A DNA stretch of 14,674 bases from CAUZRD01 sp963582255 (lineage in GTDB: Bacteria; Pseudomonadota; Alphaproteobacteria; Rhizobiales; TMED25), in assembly GCA_963582255.1 (NCBI GenBank), contig CAUZRD010000038.1:1-14674 (forward strand). Reading direction: 5' to 3'. Shown here piece by piece: positions 7,377 through 14,551 of this stretch; the first letter of the stretch is position 1; each line of letters starts with the position of its first letter. The notes beneath the pieces are model-generated. The model was given only the letters and a program-made list of their open reading frames with translations. It ran no database searches and had not been told where the DNA came from. The translations under genes were made by a program, and so were the position numbers.

Positions 7377-7404
7377 CTGAGTGTACTGAAATCGTAGCAC
7401 TCAG
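7377..7404 (+). terminator. Hairpin downstream of plsY, candidate transcription end
   Basis: CTGAGTG (7377-7383) pairs perfectly with CACTCAG (7398-7404). TAC (7384-7386) can extend the stem with GTA (7394-7396) across a single bulged G, leaving a 7-base loop. It starts 39 bases after the plsY stop. The next bases are AAAATGTAATTC, and the nearest T-run (TTTTT) is about 20 bases further, so it is not a classical intrinsic terminator. It may protect an mRNA 3' end or help Rho-dependent termination. Confidence 0.4.
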
Positions 7405-7579
7405 AAAATGTAATTCTTGATCTTTTTACCCGATTAACCCGTTTGAACGTTTCGAGGGGGCACGAAGTAAATTGCCTAAAATAATACGGCACTAAACAAA
7501 TTTTACTTAACCAAGAAGAAGACTGGATAGTTAATGCATGTATTTTCTATTAAGCTGACCTATTGGCATAAATCACTTG

Positions 7580-7603
7580 GACGTTGACTTTGACGTTTGA
7601 CTT
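7580..7603 (+). repeat. Near-tandem 12-base repeat upstream of topA
   Basis: GACGTTGACTTT (7580-7591) is followed directly by GACGTTTGACTT (7592-7603). The two units are the same except for the position of one T. They lie about 110-130 bases upstream of the topA ATG. They could be paired binding sites for a regulator or a chance duplication. Confidence 0.4.
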
Positions 7604-7711
7604 CATCGACTCGATCCACCATGTTCCGCGATCAGATCAGCGCACGACTATGCCAAGATCTATTGGTATTGAACCATTTCACAATAATTTATCAGAAGTA
7701 ATTTGGACAAT

Positions 7712-10273
7712 ATGAACGTCGTTGTTGTTGAATCTCCTGCGAAAGCAAAAACTATCAACAGGTATCTTGGGGATAGTTACCAAGTGCTTGCTTCCTATGG
7801 GCATGTTCGCGATTTGCCATCAAAAGACGGGTCGGTAAAACCCGATCTTGATTTTGATATGACATGGCAGGTTGATTCAAAATCATCCAAACGAATTAGC
7901 GATATTGTGAAGGCGCTAAAGGGTGCAGACCGGTTAATTCTGGCTACCGATCCGGATCGCGAGGGAGAGGCAATCTCGTGGCATGTCCTTGAGGTTCTCA
8001 AGGACAAAGGAGCTCTAAAAAACATAAGTGTCGAGCGAGTGGTTTTTAATGCAGTCACGCGCAGTGCAGTCATCCACGCGATAGAAAACCCACGTGAGCT
8101 AGATCAGGATCTAGTGCATGCCTATCTGGCGCGCCGTGCGATTGACTATCTCGTCGGATTCACACTGTCCCCGATCTTATGGCGTAAATTACCAGGCTCA
8201 AGATCAGCTGGACGCGTTCAATCGGTCACACTTCGATTAATCTGTGAACGCGAACTTGAGATTGAAAGCTTCCAGACACGTGAATACTGGACGATTGATT
8301 CAAAGCTAAAAACTCCAGAAGGCTCCGCATTCAGCGCTCGGCTCACTACACGTGGAGGCATCAAGCTCGACAAATTTGCCATTCAATCCGAGACGCATGC
8401 CAGAACCATTACCTCAACACTGGAGGGTCAGTCATTTAGGGTTAAATCTGTTGAGAAGAAAGAAGCGCGGCGCAACCCACAGCCGCCATTCACCACATCA
8501 ACTTTGCAGCAAGAAGCCTCGCGCAAACTTGGTTTTGGTGCTAGCCGGACGATGCAAATTGCCCAGCGTCTTTATGAGGGTGTATCACTGGGTAGCGAGA
8601 CGGTAGGACTCATCACATACATGCGTACCGATGGCGTGCAAATCGCTGATGAAGCAATCGCCGCATGCCGAAGCGTGATAGCCAGCAAATATGATGACCG
8701 TTATTTGCCTAAATCTCCACGGGCCTATCAGGTCAAGGCTAAGAATGCGCAAGAGGCACATGAGGCCATTCGACCTACTGAACTTTCACGCCACCCCGAT
8801 GATATCACCGCAAAGCTCGATCCCGAACAAGCAAAACTTTATGCTTTAATATGGAAAAGAACGCTGGCAAGCCAGATGGCTAGCTCCGAAATAGAACGAA
8901 CCGCAGCCGATATCACTGTGCAAGATATCGATGGAATTGATAATATATTTCGTGCGACTGGACAGGTAATACGGTTTGACGGGTTTTTGACCCTCTATCA
9001 AGAGGGAACAGACGATGATGGCGGTGATAGCGACACACGTCTACCCGCTCTTAAGGAGAATGACCTTCTTGGACTGACCGGAGTAGTCTCTGATCAGCAT
9101 TTCACCGAGCCACCACCCCGTTTTACCGAGGCAAGCCTTATCAAGCGGATGGAAGAACTTGGCATTGGCCGACCATCAACCTATGCGCAGACCTTGTCGG
9201 TCCTTCGTGATCGGGAATATATGCGCCTAGAGAAAAAGCGGCTCTTTCCCGAAGACAAAGGACGGTTGGTAACCGCGTTCTTGGAATCTTTTTTCAATCG
9301 CTATGTACAGTACGATTTTACCGCCGAACTGGAGCAAAAGCTTGACCTAATCTCCAACGGAGAATTTGAGTGGAAGTCTCTATTGCGTCAATTCTGGACA
9401 CACTTGGAAAGCGACGTTGAAAGCATTGCCGATTTGCGTGTCACACAAGTTCTAGATTCGTTGAATGACGTACTTGGACCTCATATTTTTCCAGCACCTG
9501 AAGATGGTTCGGATTCACGTAAATGCCCTAGCTGTGAAGAAGGGCGCCTTAGTCTTAAAGTCGGTAAATTTGGTGCATTTGTTGGCTGTTCAAACTATCC
9601 AGAATGTCGTCACACTCGCCAATTAGTCATCAGTGCCAATGGGGATGAAAGTAGCTCAACTTCAACATCGGAAAACCGCACGCTAGGCAGTGATCCAGAG
9701 ACCGGATTGGACGTTCTCCTACAACATGGCAGGTTTGGCCCCTATCTACAGTTAGGTGATGCAGTCGAAGGAGGAAAGCCAAAACGCTCCTCTCTGCCGA
9801 AGGATGATGATCTACAGAAGATAACGCTTGAGCGTGCACTTGCCTTACTCTCTCTACCCCGCCAGATTGGTATGCACCCAGAAACAGGCCAGCCTATCAG
9901 CGCTGGCATCGGCCGTTATGGCCCATTCGTTCAGCATGAGCGTACCTATGCAAATCTTGAATCCGCAGAAGAGGTGTTTACAGTTGGACTGAACCGTGCA
10001 GTTGCTCTAATCGAGGAGAAAAAGACCCGCGGTCGTGGCACAGCAAAGTCTCTCAAAGACCTTGGAAAACACCCTGACGACGGAGCATCCATCTCGGTAA
10101 TGGATGGACGGTACGGTCCATACGTCAAACACGGAAAAACCAACGCTACGTTACCGAGTGGTACAGATCCACAAACGGTTACCATCGAACAGGCTGTTGA
10201 GTTAATTTCAATCAAGACTGCTTCTGGGACAAAGAAGCGCGGCGGCCGTAAGGCCAAATCCACAAATACCTGA
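7712..10273 (+). CDS. topA: DNA topoisomerase I (type IA)
   Basis: TopA relaxes negatively supercoiled DNA by single-strand passage through a 5'-phosphotyrosine intermediate. The protein has 853 residues. The N-terminal TOPRIM domain shows VVVVESPAKAKT with catalytic Glu7 and the metal motif DPDREGE (Asp80, Asp82, Glu84). The active tyrosine is Tyr303 in GLITYMRTDG. HEAIRPT and IGRPSTYAQT mark the rest of the core. A four-cysteine zinc ribbon (Cys605, 608, 626, 632) is followed by three GR(F/Y)GP(Y/F) topoisomerase C-terminal repeats at residues 673, 734 and 799, a layout common in alphaproteobacteria, and a basic tail (KKRGGRKAK). The ATG at 7712 fits the family N-terminus; an in-frame TTG at 7703 is possible, and neither has a strong ribosome site. 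Its TGA shares one base with the rnr ATG. Confidence 0.97.
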   Translation: MNVVVVESPAKAKTINRYLGDSYQVLASYGHVRDLPSKDGSVKPDLDFDMTWQVDSKSSKRISDIVKALKGADRLILATDPDREGEAISWHVLEVLKDKGALKNISVERVVFNAVTRSAVIHAIENPRELDQDLVHAYLARRAIDYLVGFTLSPILWRKLPGSRSAGRVQSVTLRLICERELEIESFQTREYWTIDSKLKTPEGSAFSARLTTRGGIKLDKFAIQSETHARTITSTLEGQSFRVKSVEKKEARRNPQPPFTTSTLQQEASRKLGFGASRTMQIAQRLYEGVSLGSETVGLITYMRTDGVQIADEAIAACRSVIASKYDDRYLPKSPRAYQVKAKNAQEAHEAIRPTELSRHPDDITAKLDPEQAKLYALIWKRTLASQMASSEIERTAADITVQDIDGIDNIFRATGQVIRFDGFLTLYQEGTDDDGGDSDTRLPALKENDLLGLTGVVSDQHFTEPPPRFTEASLIKRMEELGIGRPSTYAQTLSVLRDREYMRLEKKRLFPEDKGRLVTAFLESFFNRYVQYDFTAELEQKLDLISNGEFEWKSLLRQFWTHLESDVESIADLRVTQVLDSLNDVLGPHIFPAPEDGSDSRKCPSCEEGRLSLKVGKFGAFVGCSNYPECRHTRQLVISANGDESSSTSTSENRTLGSDPETGLDVLLQHGRFGPYLQLGDAVEGGKPKRSSLPKDDDLQKITLERALALLSLPRQIGMHPETGQPISAGIGRYGPFVQHERTYANLESAEEVFTVGLNRAVALIEEKKTRGRGTAKSLKDLGKHPDDGASISVMDGRYGPYVKHGKTNATLPSGTDPQTVTIEQAVELISIKTASGTKKRGGRKAKSTNT

Positions 10274-12552
10274 TGTCGAACCCCACTCGGCCGCACAAAA
10301 TTAACACGCGCCCCCAAAATCGACCAAGCAAACATGAAATCCTCGAATATATTTCGAAATCCACGAAGCCTGCTGGACGGCGTCAGATCGAGCGAGCCTT
10401 CAATCTGGGTCGCCCTGATCGTGAATGGCTAAGCAATATCCTGCGCAATATACATACTAACCATGGAGTCACTACAGATAAGGGTGTTCGGCCCCTCCCT
10501 CCAGTCGGCGTCGCCAATGTCATCAAGATTGATACCGATGGTCTGGCCTGGGTTGCACCAGCATCTGGTGACGGCAATCTTCCCGCCCTCCCACTTCGAG
10601 GTTTGAAGAATGAGCAACTAACAATATCTCTTGGTCGAGGTGATCGCATTCTGGCCCGCTTTTTAATGGAAATCAGTGGCGATGAAGCATTTTCCGTCCC
10701 GCATGCACGACTCATCCGTAAACTCCCCAACAAAATCCAGCGCATCATCGGAATTGTCACTGGACAGCCCAACGGCCCATTCCAGATAGAAGGTGTCTCT
10801 AAGCGCGACCGCACGACTAATGCGCTTGATACCGCCAATCATGATGTCAGACCTGGCGACCTCGTTACTGCCGAGGTTGAAGATCACGGCAAAAAACATC
10901 GTATGAGAGTCGTCAAAGTCCACGGTTCATCTTCTGATCCAGGGCAAACCTGCCTTATTTCTATTCATGAACACGGCCTTCGTCACGAGTTCGCGGCAGA
11001 CGTTCTAGAAGAAGCAGAAAATTCCCTAATCCCCTCTCATGATATGCGATCTGACCTTCAGCACATTCCATTCATCACTATCGACCCGGTTGATGCGCGA
11101 GATCATGATGACGCAGTGGCAGCCATGCCTGATCTCTCCTCATCGAATGATGGTGGATGGATAGTCTCGGTTGCAATTGCAGATGTTGCGCATTTCGTGC
11201 GCACGGGATCGGCCCTTGATCGCGAGGCGCGGCTTCGTGGTAATTCGGTATATTTCCCCGACCAAGTTCTGCCAATGTTACCTGAAATTCTCTCAAGCGA
11301 TCTGTGCTCGCTCAAGCCGGATATTCCACGCCCAGTATTAGCAGCACATATGGTGTTTAACGCCGCAGGAAAAATCATATCACACCGCTTTGAGCGTGGC
11401 ATGATTAGATCGCGAGCCAATATCACCTATGAAGAAGCGCAGGAAGCTATCGATGGTCGGAGGAGTAACCGCACCCAACCGTTTCTTGAGTCCGCATTGC
11501 GACCCCTCTGGTTTGCATATGAATGCGTCGCCAAGGGCCGCGACCTGCGCGGCCCCCTCTCCCTTAATCTGCCTGAGCGTCACATTAAGTTTGATGCAAA
11601 CGGCCTACCTTGCGGTATCTCTACACCAACGCGACTTGAGGCTCACCGCATGATTGAAGAATTCATGATTGCAGCAAACGTCGCCGCCGCCGAGACACTA
11701 GAGCGCAAGGGGTTTAATTTTCTACGTCGCATTCATGATGTGCCTGCACCAGAAAAACTTGATTCCCTGCGTGTTTATTTGCGCTGTCTTGATCTCAATT
11801 TGACTCGCGGAGGGCAGGTTACAACAACGCAGTTTAATGCACTATTGGCTGAATCTCGGCATAAAGAACAAGAAGAAGCGGTTGCGCAGGCTATTCTACG
11901 CTCACAATCACAAGCCATTTATGCTCCCGTGGACAAGGGACATTTTGGTTTAAACCTGCGACGTTATACGCACTTTACCTCTCCTATTCGCCGCTACGCC
12001 GACATCGTGACACACCGGGCATTAATCAGTACATTTTCATTTGGTGACGATGGGTACTGCCGAGATGACGCTGCGGGACTAGAAGAGCTTGGTAGACAAT
12101 TATCAACTGCCGAGCGCACAGCTATGGCTGCTGAACGAGATACCAAGGACCGGTTAATTGCCGAGTATCTATCAAACAAGATCGGTGCTGAATTTGCAGG
12201 ACGGATTACTGGAATTATAAAAGCTGGGCTATTCGTTGAGCTTGATGAAACCGGTGCAAGCGGCTTTGTCGCCGCTTCCGTACTCGGACGCAAGTATGAT
12301 GATTATTTCCAATCAAACGAATCAACCTTTTCACTTTTAGGGCGCCGCAGCGGACTTGGATTTAGAATTGGCGAGCCAGCAATGATTCAGCTTCAAGATG
12401 CCAATTCATTGCGCGGCACGCTTGAATTCGAATTACTAACACCACCTCACCCTATTGAAGGCATTCGCCGAGATAAAGCAGGGCATAGGGCAAACACCAA
12501 ACGCATAAGAAGTCCAAGCCGAAGAGGACCATCTGGGCGGGCACGCACATGA
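10273..12552 (+). CDS. rnr: Ribonuclease R
   Basis: RNase R is a processive 3'-5' exoribonuclease that degrades structured RNA and takes part in rRNA quality control. The 759-residue protein has the usual order: an N-terminal helix-turn-helix region (about 15-75), cold-shock-like domains, the RNB catalytic domain with DPVDARDHDD (Asp271, Asp274, Asp277, Asp279, Asp280) and the signature YTHFTSPIRRYAD (565-577), then an S1 RNA-binding domain (about 638-725) containing GRITGIIKAGLFVELDETGA. A basic, Arg/Lys-rich tail ends the protein, as expected for binding structured RNA. All metal-binding Asp are present. The ATG at 10273 overlaps the topA stop by one base and no strong ribosome site is seen, so translation is probably coupled. 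Its own stop overlaps the Nudix gene start as ATGA. Confidence 0.96.
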   Translation: MSNPTRPHKINTRPQNRPSKHEILEYISKSTKPAGRRQIERAFNLGRPDREWLSNILRNIHTNHGVTTDKGVRPLPPVGVANVIKIDTDGLAWVAPASGDGNLPALPLRGLKNEQLTISLGRGDRILARFLMEISGDEAFSVPHARLIRKLPNKIQRIIGIVTGQPNGPFQIEGVSKRDRTTNALDTANHDVRPGDLVTAEVEDHGKKHRMRVVKVHGSSSDPGQTCLISIHEHGLRHEFAADVLEEAENSLIPSHDMRSDLQHIPFITIDPVDARDHDDAVAAMPDLSSSNDGGWIVSVAIADVAHFVRTGSALDREARLRGNSVYFPDQVLPMLPEILSSDLCSLKPDIPRPVLAAHMVFNAAGKIISHRFERGMIRSRANITYEEAQEAIDGRRSNRTQPFLESALRPLWFAYECVAKGRDLRGPLSLNLPERHIKFDANGLPCGISTPTRLEAHRMIEEFMIAANVAAAETLERKGFNFLRRIHDVPAPEKLDSLRVYLRCLDLNLTRGGQVTTTQFNALLAESRHKEQEEAVAQAILRSQSQAIYAPVDKGHFGLNLRRYTHFTSPIRRYADIVTHRALISTFSFGDDGYCRDDAAGLEELGRQLSTAERTAMAAERDTKDRLIAEYLSNKIGAEFAGRITGIIKAGLFVELDETGASGFVAASVLGRKYDDYFQSNESTFSLLGRRSGLGFRIGEPAMIQLQDANSLRGTLEFELLTPPHPIEGIRRDKAGHRANTKRIRSPSRRGPSGRART

Positions 12553-13307
12553 TTAAAACTAAAGAGCCCTTTTCCACAGATATGCGGGTTAATCCACCCT
12601 CACCATATCATCGCGGTGTTCGGACCCATGATGCCGCCTCGCTCATCATCGTTAGACAAGATGAAGATGGCCCGCGTGTGCTCATGGGTGTGCGCCATTC
12701 CAGACATCGTTTCATGCCAGGAATGGTTGTGTTTCCGGGTGGTAAAGTTGACCGGTGCGACTTTGCTGCGAAAGCAAACGGTGAGCTCGACGAAACAACT
12801 CGTACGTTATTAGTTGCTAGGATGACGGGGGCTGCGCGCGAAAACCGTGCACGTGCACTATTACTGGCAGCAATAAGGGAAACTTTCGAAGAAACAGGGC
12901 TTGCGATAGCAACTTTCAATGATAACCGTCACCTGCCACCTTCAACGTCTTTATGGCACCCATTCCTGAAACTAGGCCTACTCCCTGATTTAGGCGCGCT
13001 TCAGTTCATTGCCAGAGCAATCACCCCACCCGGAATGGTTCGTAGATTTGATGCTCGTTTTTTTTTAACAAACCATTCGTGCATCGCTGCGTCAGTTAAA
13101 CCAGAAAGCGATGAACTAAGTCACCTCGAATGGTTGACTGTTAACCAGGCAAGAACAAGAAATATTCCCACAATCACCAAGATCATACTAAATATTGTCG
13201 AGCATCGGTTATCCCTACCGCAGCACAGAATCCACGCAGAGCCGGTGCCATTCTTCAGGACAGTTCATGGTCGGCGTGAAATCATGCAAATGACTGTAAA
13301 TACTTGA
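12549..13307 (+). CDS. Nudix hydrolase with an interrupted Nudix box
   Basis: A 252-residue Nudix-fold protein. These enzymes cleave nucleoside diphosphates linked to another group; the substrate here is unknown. Conserved parts are HDAASLIIV, FMPGMVVFPGGKVD (55-68) and IRETFEETGL (109-118), giving Arg110, Glu111, Glu114, Glu115 and Gly117 of the REUxEExGU half. The distance from the box glycine (Gly65) to Arg110 is 45 residues instead of 14, so a charged helical insertion splits the box. I recall this arrangement from the NUDT19/RP2-type branch, where CoA derivatives have been reported as substrates, but that does not fix the substrate here. The ATG at 12549 overlaps the rnr TGA (ATGA). A second ATG at residue 12 (12582) would still keep the whole domain. 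It is the last gene of the topA-rnr group. Confidence 0.87.
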   Translation: MIKTKEPFSTDMRVNPPSPYHRGVRTHDAASLIIVRQDEDGPRVLMGVRHSRHRFMPGMVVFPGGKVDRCDFAAKANGELDETTRTLLVARMTGAARENRARALLLAAIRETFEETGLAIATFNDNRHLPPSTSLWHPFLKLGLLPDLGALQFIARAITPPGMVRRFDARFFLTNHSCIAASVKPESDELSHLEWLTVNQARTRNIPTITKIILNIVEHRLSLPQHRIHAEPVPFFRTVHGRREIMQMTVNT

Positions 13308-13333
13308 CAATCAGCCACTCTCACCGCTATCAC
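13304..13333 (+). promoter_or_regulatory. Probable sigma-70-type promoter for rpmG
   Basis: A perfect -35 TTGACA (13304-13309) overlaps the TGA stop of the Nudix gene. After an 18-base spacer lies TATCAC (13328-13333), matching 4 of 6 positions of a -10 box. A transcript would begin near 13340 with a leader of about 30 bases. This would let the ribosomal protein gene be expressed independently of the topA-rnr operon. Confidence 0.4.
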
Positions 13334-13371
13334 ATCATCAAAACAAGTACTGAGCCAAGCAAGGATCCTCC

Positions 13372-13539
13372 ATGGCTAAAGCACCTTCCGTAAAAATCAA
13401 GCTGGAGAGCACAGCTGACACTGGTTATTTCTATGTGACTAAGAAAAATGCTCGAACTCAGACTGAGAAACTAACGCTCAAGAAGTATGATCCAGTCGTG
13501 CGCAAGCATGTTGATTTTAAAGAGACCCGCATTAAATAA
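13372..13539 (+). CDS. rpmG: 50S ribosomal protein bL33
   Basis: A 55-residue basic protein of the large ribosomal subunit. It starts MAKAPSVKIKLESTADTGY, continues FYVTKKNARTQTEKL and ends with the family tail KHVDFKETRIK. There are no cysteines, so this is the zinc-independent form. The ATG at 13372 has AAGGA upstream with a 6-base spacing, a strong ribosome site. It lies 64 bases after the Nudix gene, with a likely promoter of its own. In related alphaproteobacteria this gene sits beside pleD/divK; here a long gap separates it from divK. Confidence 0.96.
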   Translation: MAKAPSVKIKLESTADTGYFYVTKKNARTQTEKLTLKKYDPVVRKHVDFKETRIK

Positions 13540-13975
13540 GATAGGGACCTGAGCTGCTGGGTATAAGCGGCACCGTTATTAATTGCATCTTTATTTCCCG
13601 ACACCCAATCGAACTTCGTACTAGCTGTATAAAATATAAGATCAACCAGTAGGGGTGTGTGAAGCTAGCTTTAAGCCACACTTGAATTACAACCTCACTA
13701 CTGAGAAGAGCGCATAAGCGGCAAAGATAAATATTATTTTGATTCTCTAATCCCTGTACGGCAGAGAGCTAAAATCAATATTTTAACTAAATGTCGAAAT
13801 ATAAGTTGGGACTGTCGAGTCAAAAATTACCACTTGCAGCGGGAGGATAGATAAATCGAAGGACTCTAATTGGTAAGCTTCGTCTTCGCGAAGACACTAC
13901 TTTTCGTGAACGAAGACCTAAACTGGCTTCTCATCTTGGGACGAGTAAATCACGCCACCACTGGCATCCGCGTGG
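13540..13975. other. 436-base gap without a convincing gene between rpmG and divK
   Basis: The two flanking genes converge, so no promoter is needed here, yet the gap is long. No frame shows a recognisable protein. It holds a 10-base palindrome AAGCTAGCTT (13662-13671) flanked by GTGTG and CACAC arms, a direct repeat ATAAGCGGCA (13563-13572 and 13714-13723), and an inverted-repeat cluster at 13882-13917. No stem followed by a T-run was found on either strand. GGGAGG at 13841-13846 looks like a ribosome site but no start codon follows at a useful distance. Confidence 0.6.
13882..13917. repeat. Nested inverted-repeat cluster downstream of divK
   Basis: GTCTTCGCGAAGAC (13882-13895) is a perfect 14-base palindrome. 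A second copy of its right arm, CGAAGAC, lies at 13911-13917, so GTCTTCG can pair with either copy. TTCGT/ACGAA (13903-13914) forms another small stem in between. It is 58 bases past the divK stop. No T-tract follows on either strand, so a classical terminator is unlikely. Confidence 0.45.
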
Positions 13976-14422
13976 TCATGCTGTATCGTTCAGAAATCCT
14001 TCAACGGTCTGCAAGAATGAAGCAATAGATATTGGCTTAGATATATAGGCTTCACATCCGCCTTGGCGAATCCTCTCTTCGTCACCTTTCATAGCAAATG
14101 CTGTTACCGCAATAACCGGAATATGACTTAAGGAATCGTCTTCCTTTAACCATTTAACAACTTCCAATCCCGACACCTCAGGAAGCTGAATGTCCATCAA
14201 TATGAGATCCGGCTCATTTTCGCGCGCCATTTCCAATGCCAACAGACCATTGCGAGTCTGAAGCGTGCTATATCCATGTGATTCGAGTAAATCGTTGAAT
14301 AGCTTCATATTAAGCTCATTGTCCTCAACGATCAAAACAGTTTTAGTTGCAGCCGTGTCTGCCAAATGCGGCGTTACCGCGTGGCTCACTTCAATCATCC
14401 CTTCTTCATGCACTTCGGTCAT
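13976..14422 (-). CDS. divK: DivK-type single-domain response regulator
   Basis: DivK is a receiver-only regulator of the alphaproteobacterial cell cycle, phosphorylated by DivJ/PleC-type kinases and acting on DivL-CckA upstream of CtrA. The receiver is complete and near-identical to the DivK consensus: TVLIVEDNELNMKLFNDLLE with acidic Glu33/Asp34, phosphoacceptor Asp77 in LILMDIQLPEVSGLEV, Thr107 in VIAVTAFAMKGDEERI and Lys129 in CEAYISKPIS. There is no output domain. With the ATG at 14420-14422 the protein has 148 residues, about 25 more than usual at the N-terminus. The ATG at 14396-14398 (140 residues) and the TTG at 14363-14365 (129 residues, closest to family length) are alternatives; no candidate has a strong ribosome site. 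The diguanylate cyclase gene pleD, often beside divK, is absent on both sides. It diverges from the DUF3572 gene. Confidence 0.93.
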   Translation of the reverse strand: MTEVHEEGMIEVSHAVTPHLADTAATKTVLIVEDNELNMKLFNDLLESHGYSTLQTRNGLLALEMARENEPDLILMDIQLPEVSGLEVVKWLKEDDSLSHIPVIAVTAFAMKGDEERIRQGGCEAYISKPISIASFLQTVEGFLNDTA

Positions 14423-14551
14423 GGGACCCAACAAGTTAATTGATGAAATCTACCAGAGCACTAGATCTGGCTGTAATTACAATTGACAATTAAACCAGAA
14501 TTCCATGACCAACGAATTAATTCTAACCCCAAGATTTTTGCAGTAAAGATA
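14423..14551. promoter_or_regulatory. Divergent promoter region between divK and the DUF3572 gene
   Basis: This is 129 AT-rich bases with several dyads: TGTAATTACA (14472-14481), AATTG-A-CAATT (14481-14491), GAATTAATTC (14514-14523) and a CCAGA/TCTGG pair (14453-14457, 14466-14470). TTGACA at 14483-14488 is a perfect plus-strand -35 but no good -10 follows; on the minus strand the same site reads TTGTCA. TTAA half-sites occur, but I did not find a full TTAA-N7-TTAA CtrA box. Confidence 0.4.

Larger units (their letters stand above)
7339..7711. other. 373-base gap without a gene between plsY and topA
   Basis: All frames are broken by frequent stops and no product longer than a few dozen residues is seen. 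I found no trace of the DprA motifs expected at this locus. It contains a hairpin at 7377-7404, a near-tandem 12-base repeat at 7580-7603, and AT-rich sequence near topA. A possible topA promoter is TTGGTA (7663-7668), 16 bases, TAATTT (7685-7690), but this is a weak match and would leave a leader of only about 15 bases. Confidence 0.6.

Noticed and set aside
9946..10335. A 129-codon minus-strand frame across the topA/rnr junction
   Set aside because: It is covered by the conserved C-terminal repeats of topA and the start of rnr on the other strand; no protein family is visible.
13791..13850. A 19-codon plus-strand frame from the ATG at 13791
   Set aside because: Very short, no ribosome site before it, and no reason to think it is translated.
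13870..14028. A possible 52-residue plus-strand protein starting TTG with GAAGGA 6 bases upstream
   Set aside because: The spacing of the ribosome-like site is good, but the product overlaps the divK 3' end in antisense, begins within the inverted-repeat cluster, and resembles nothing known. It is kept only as a remote possibility.
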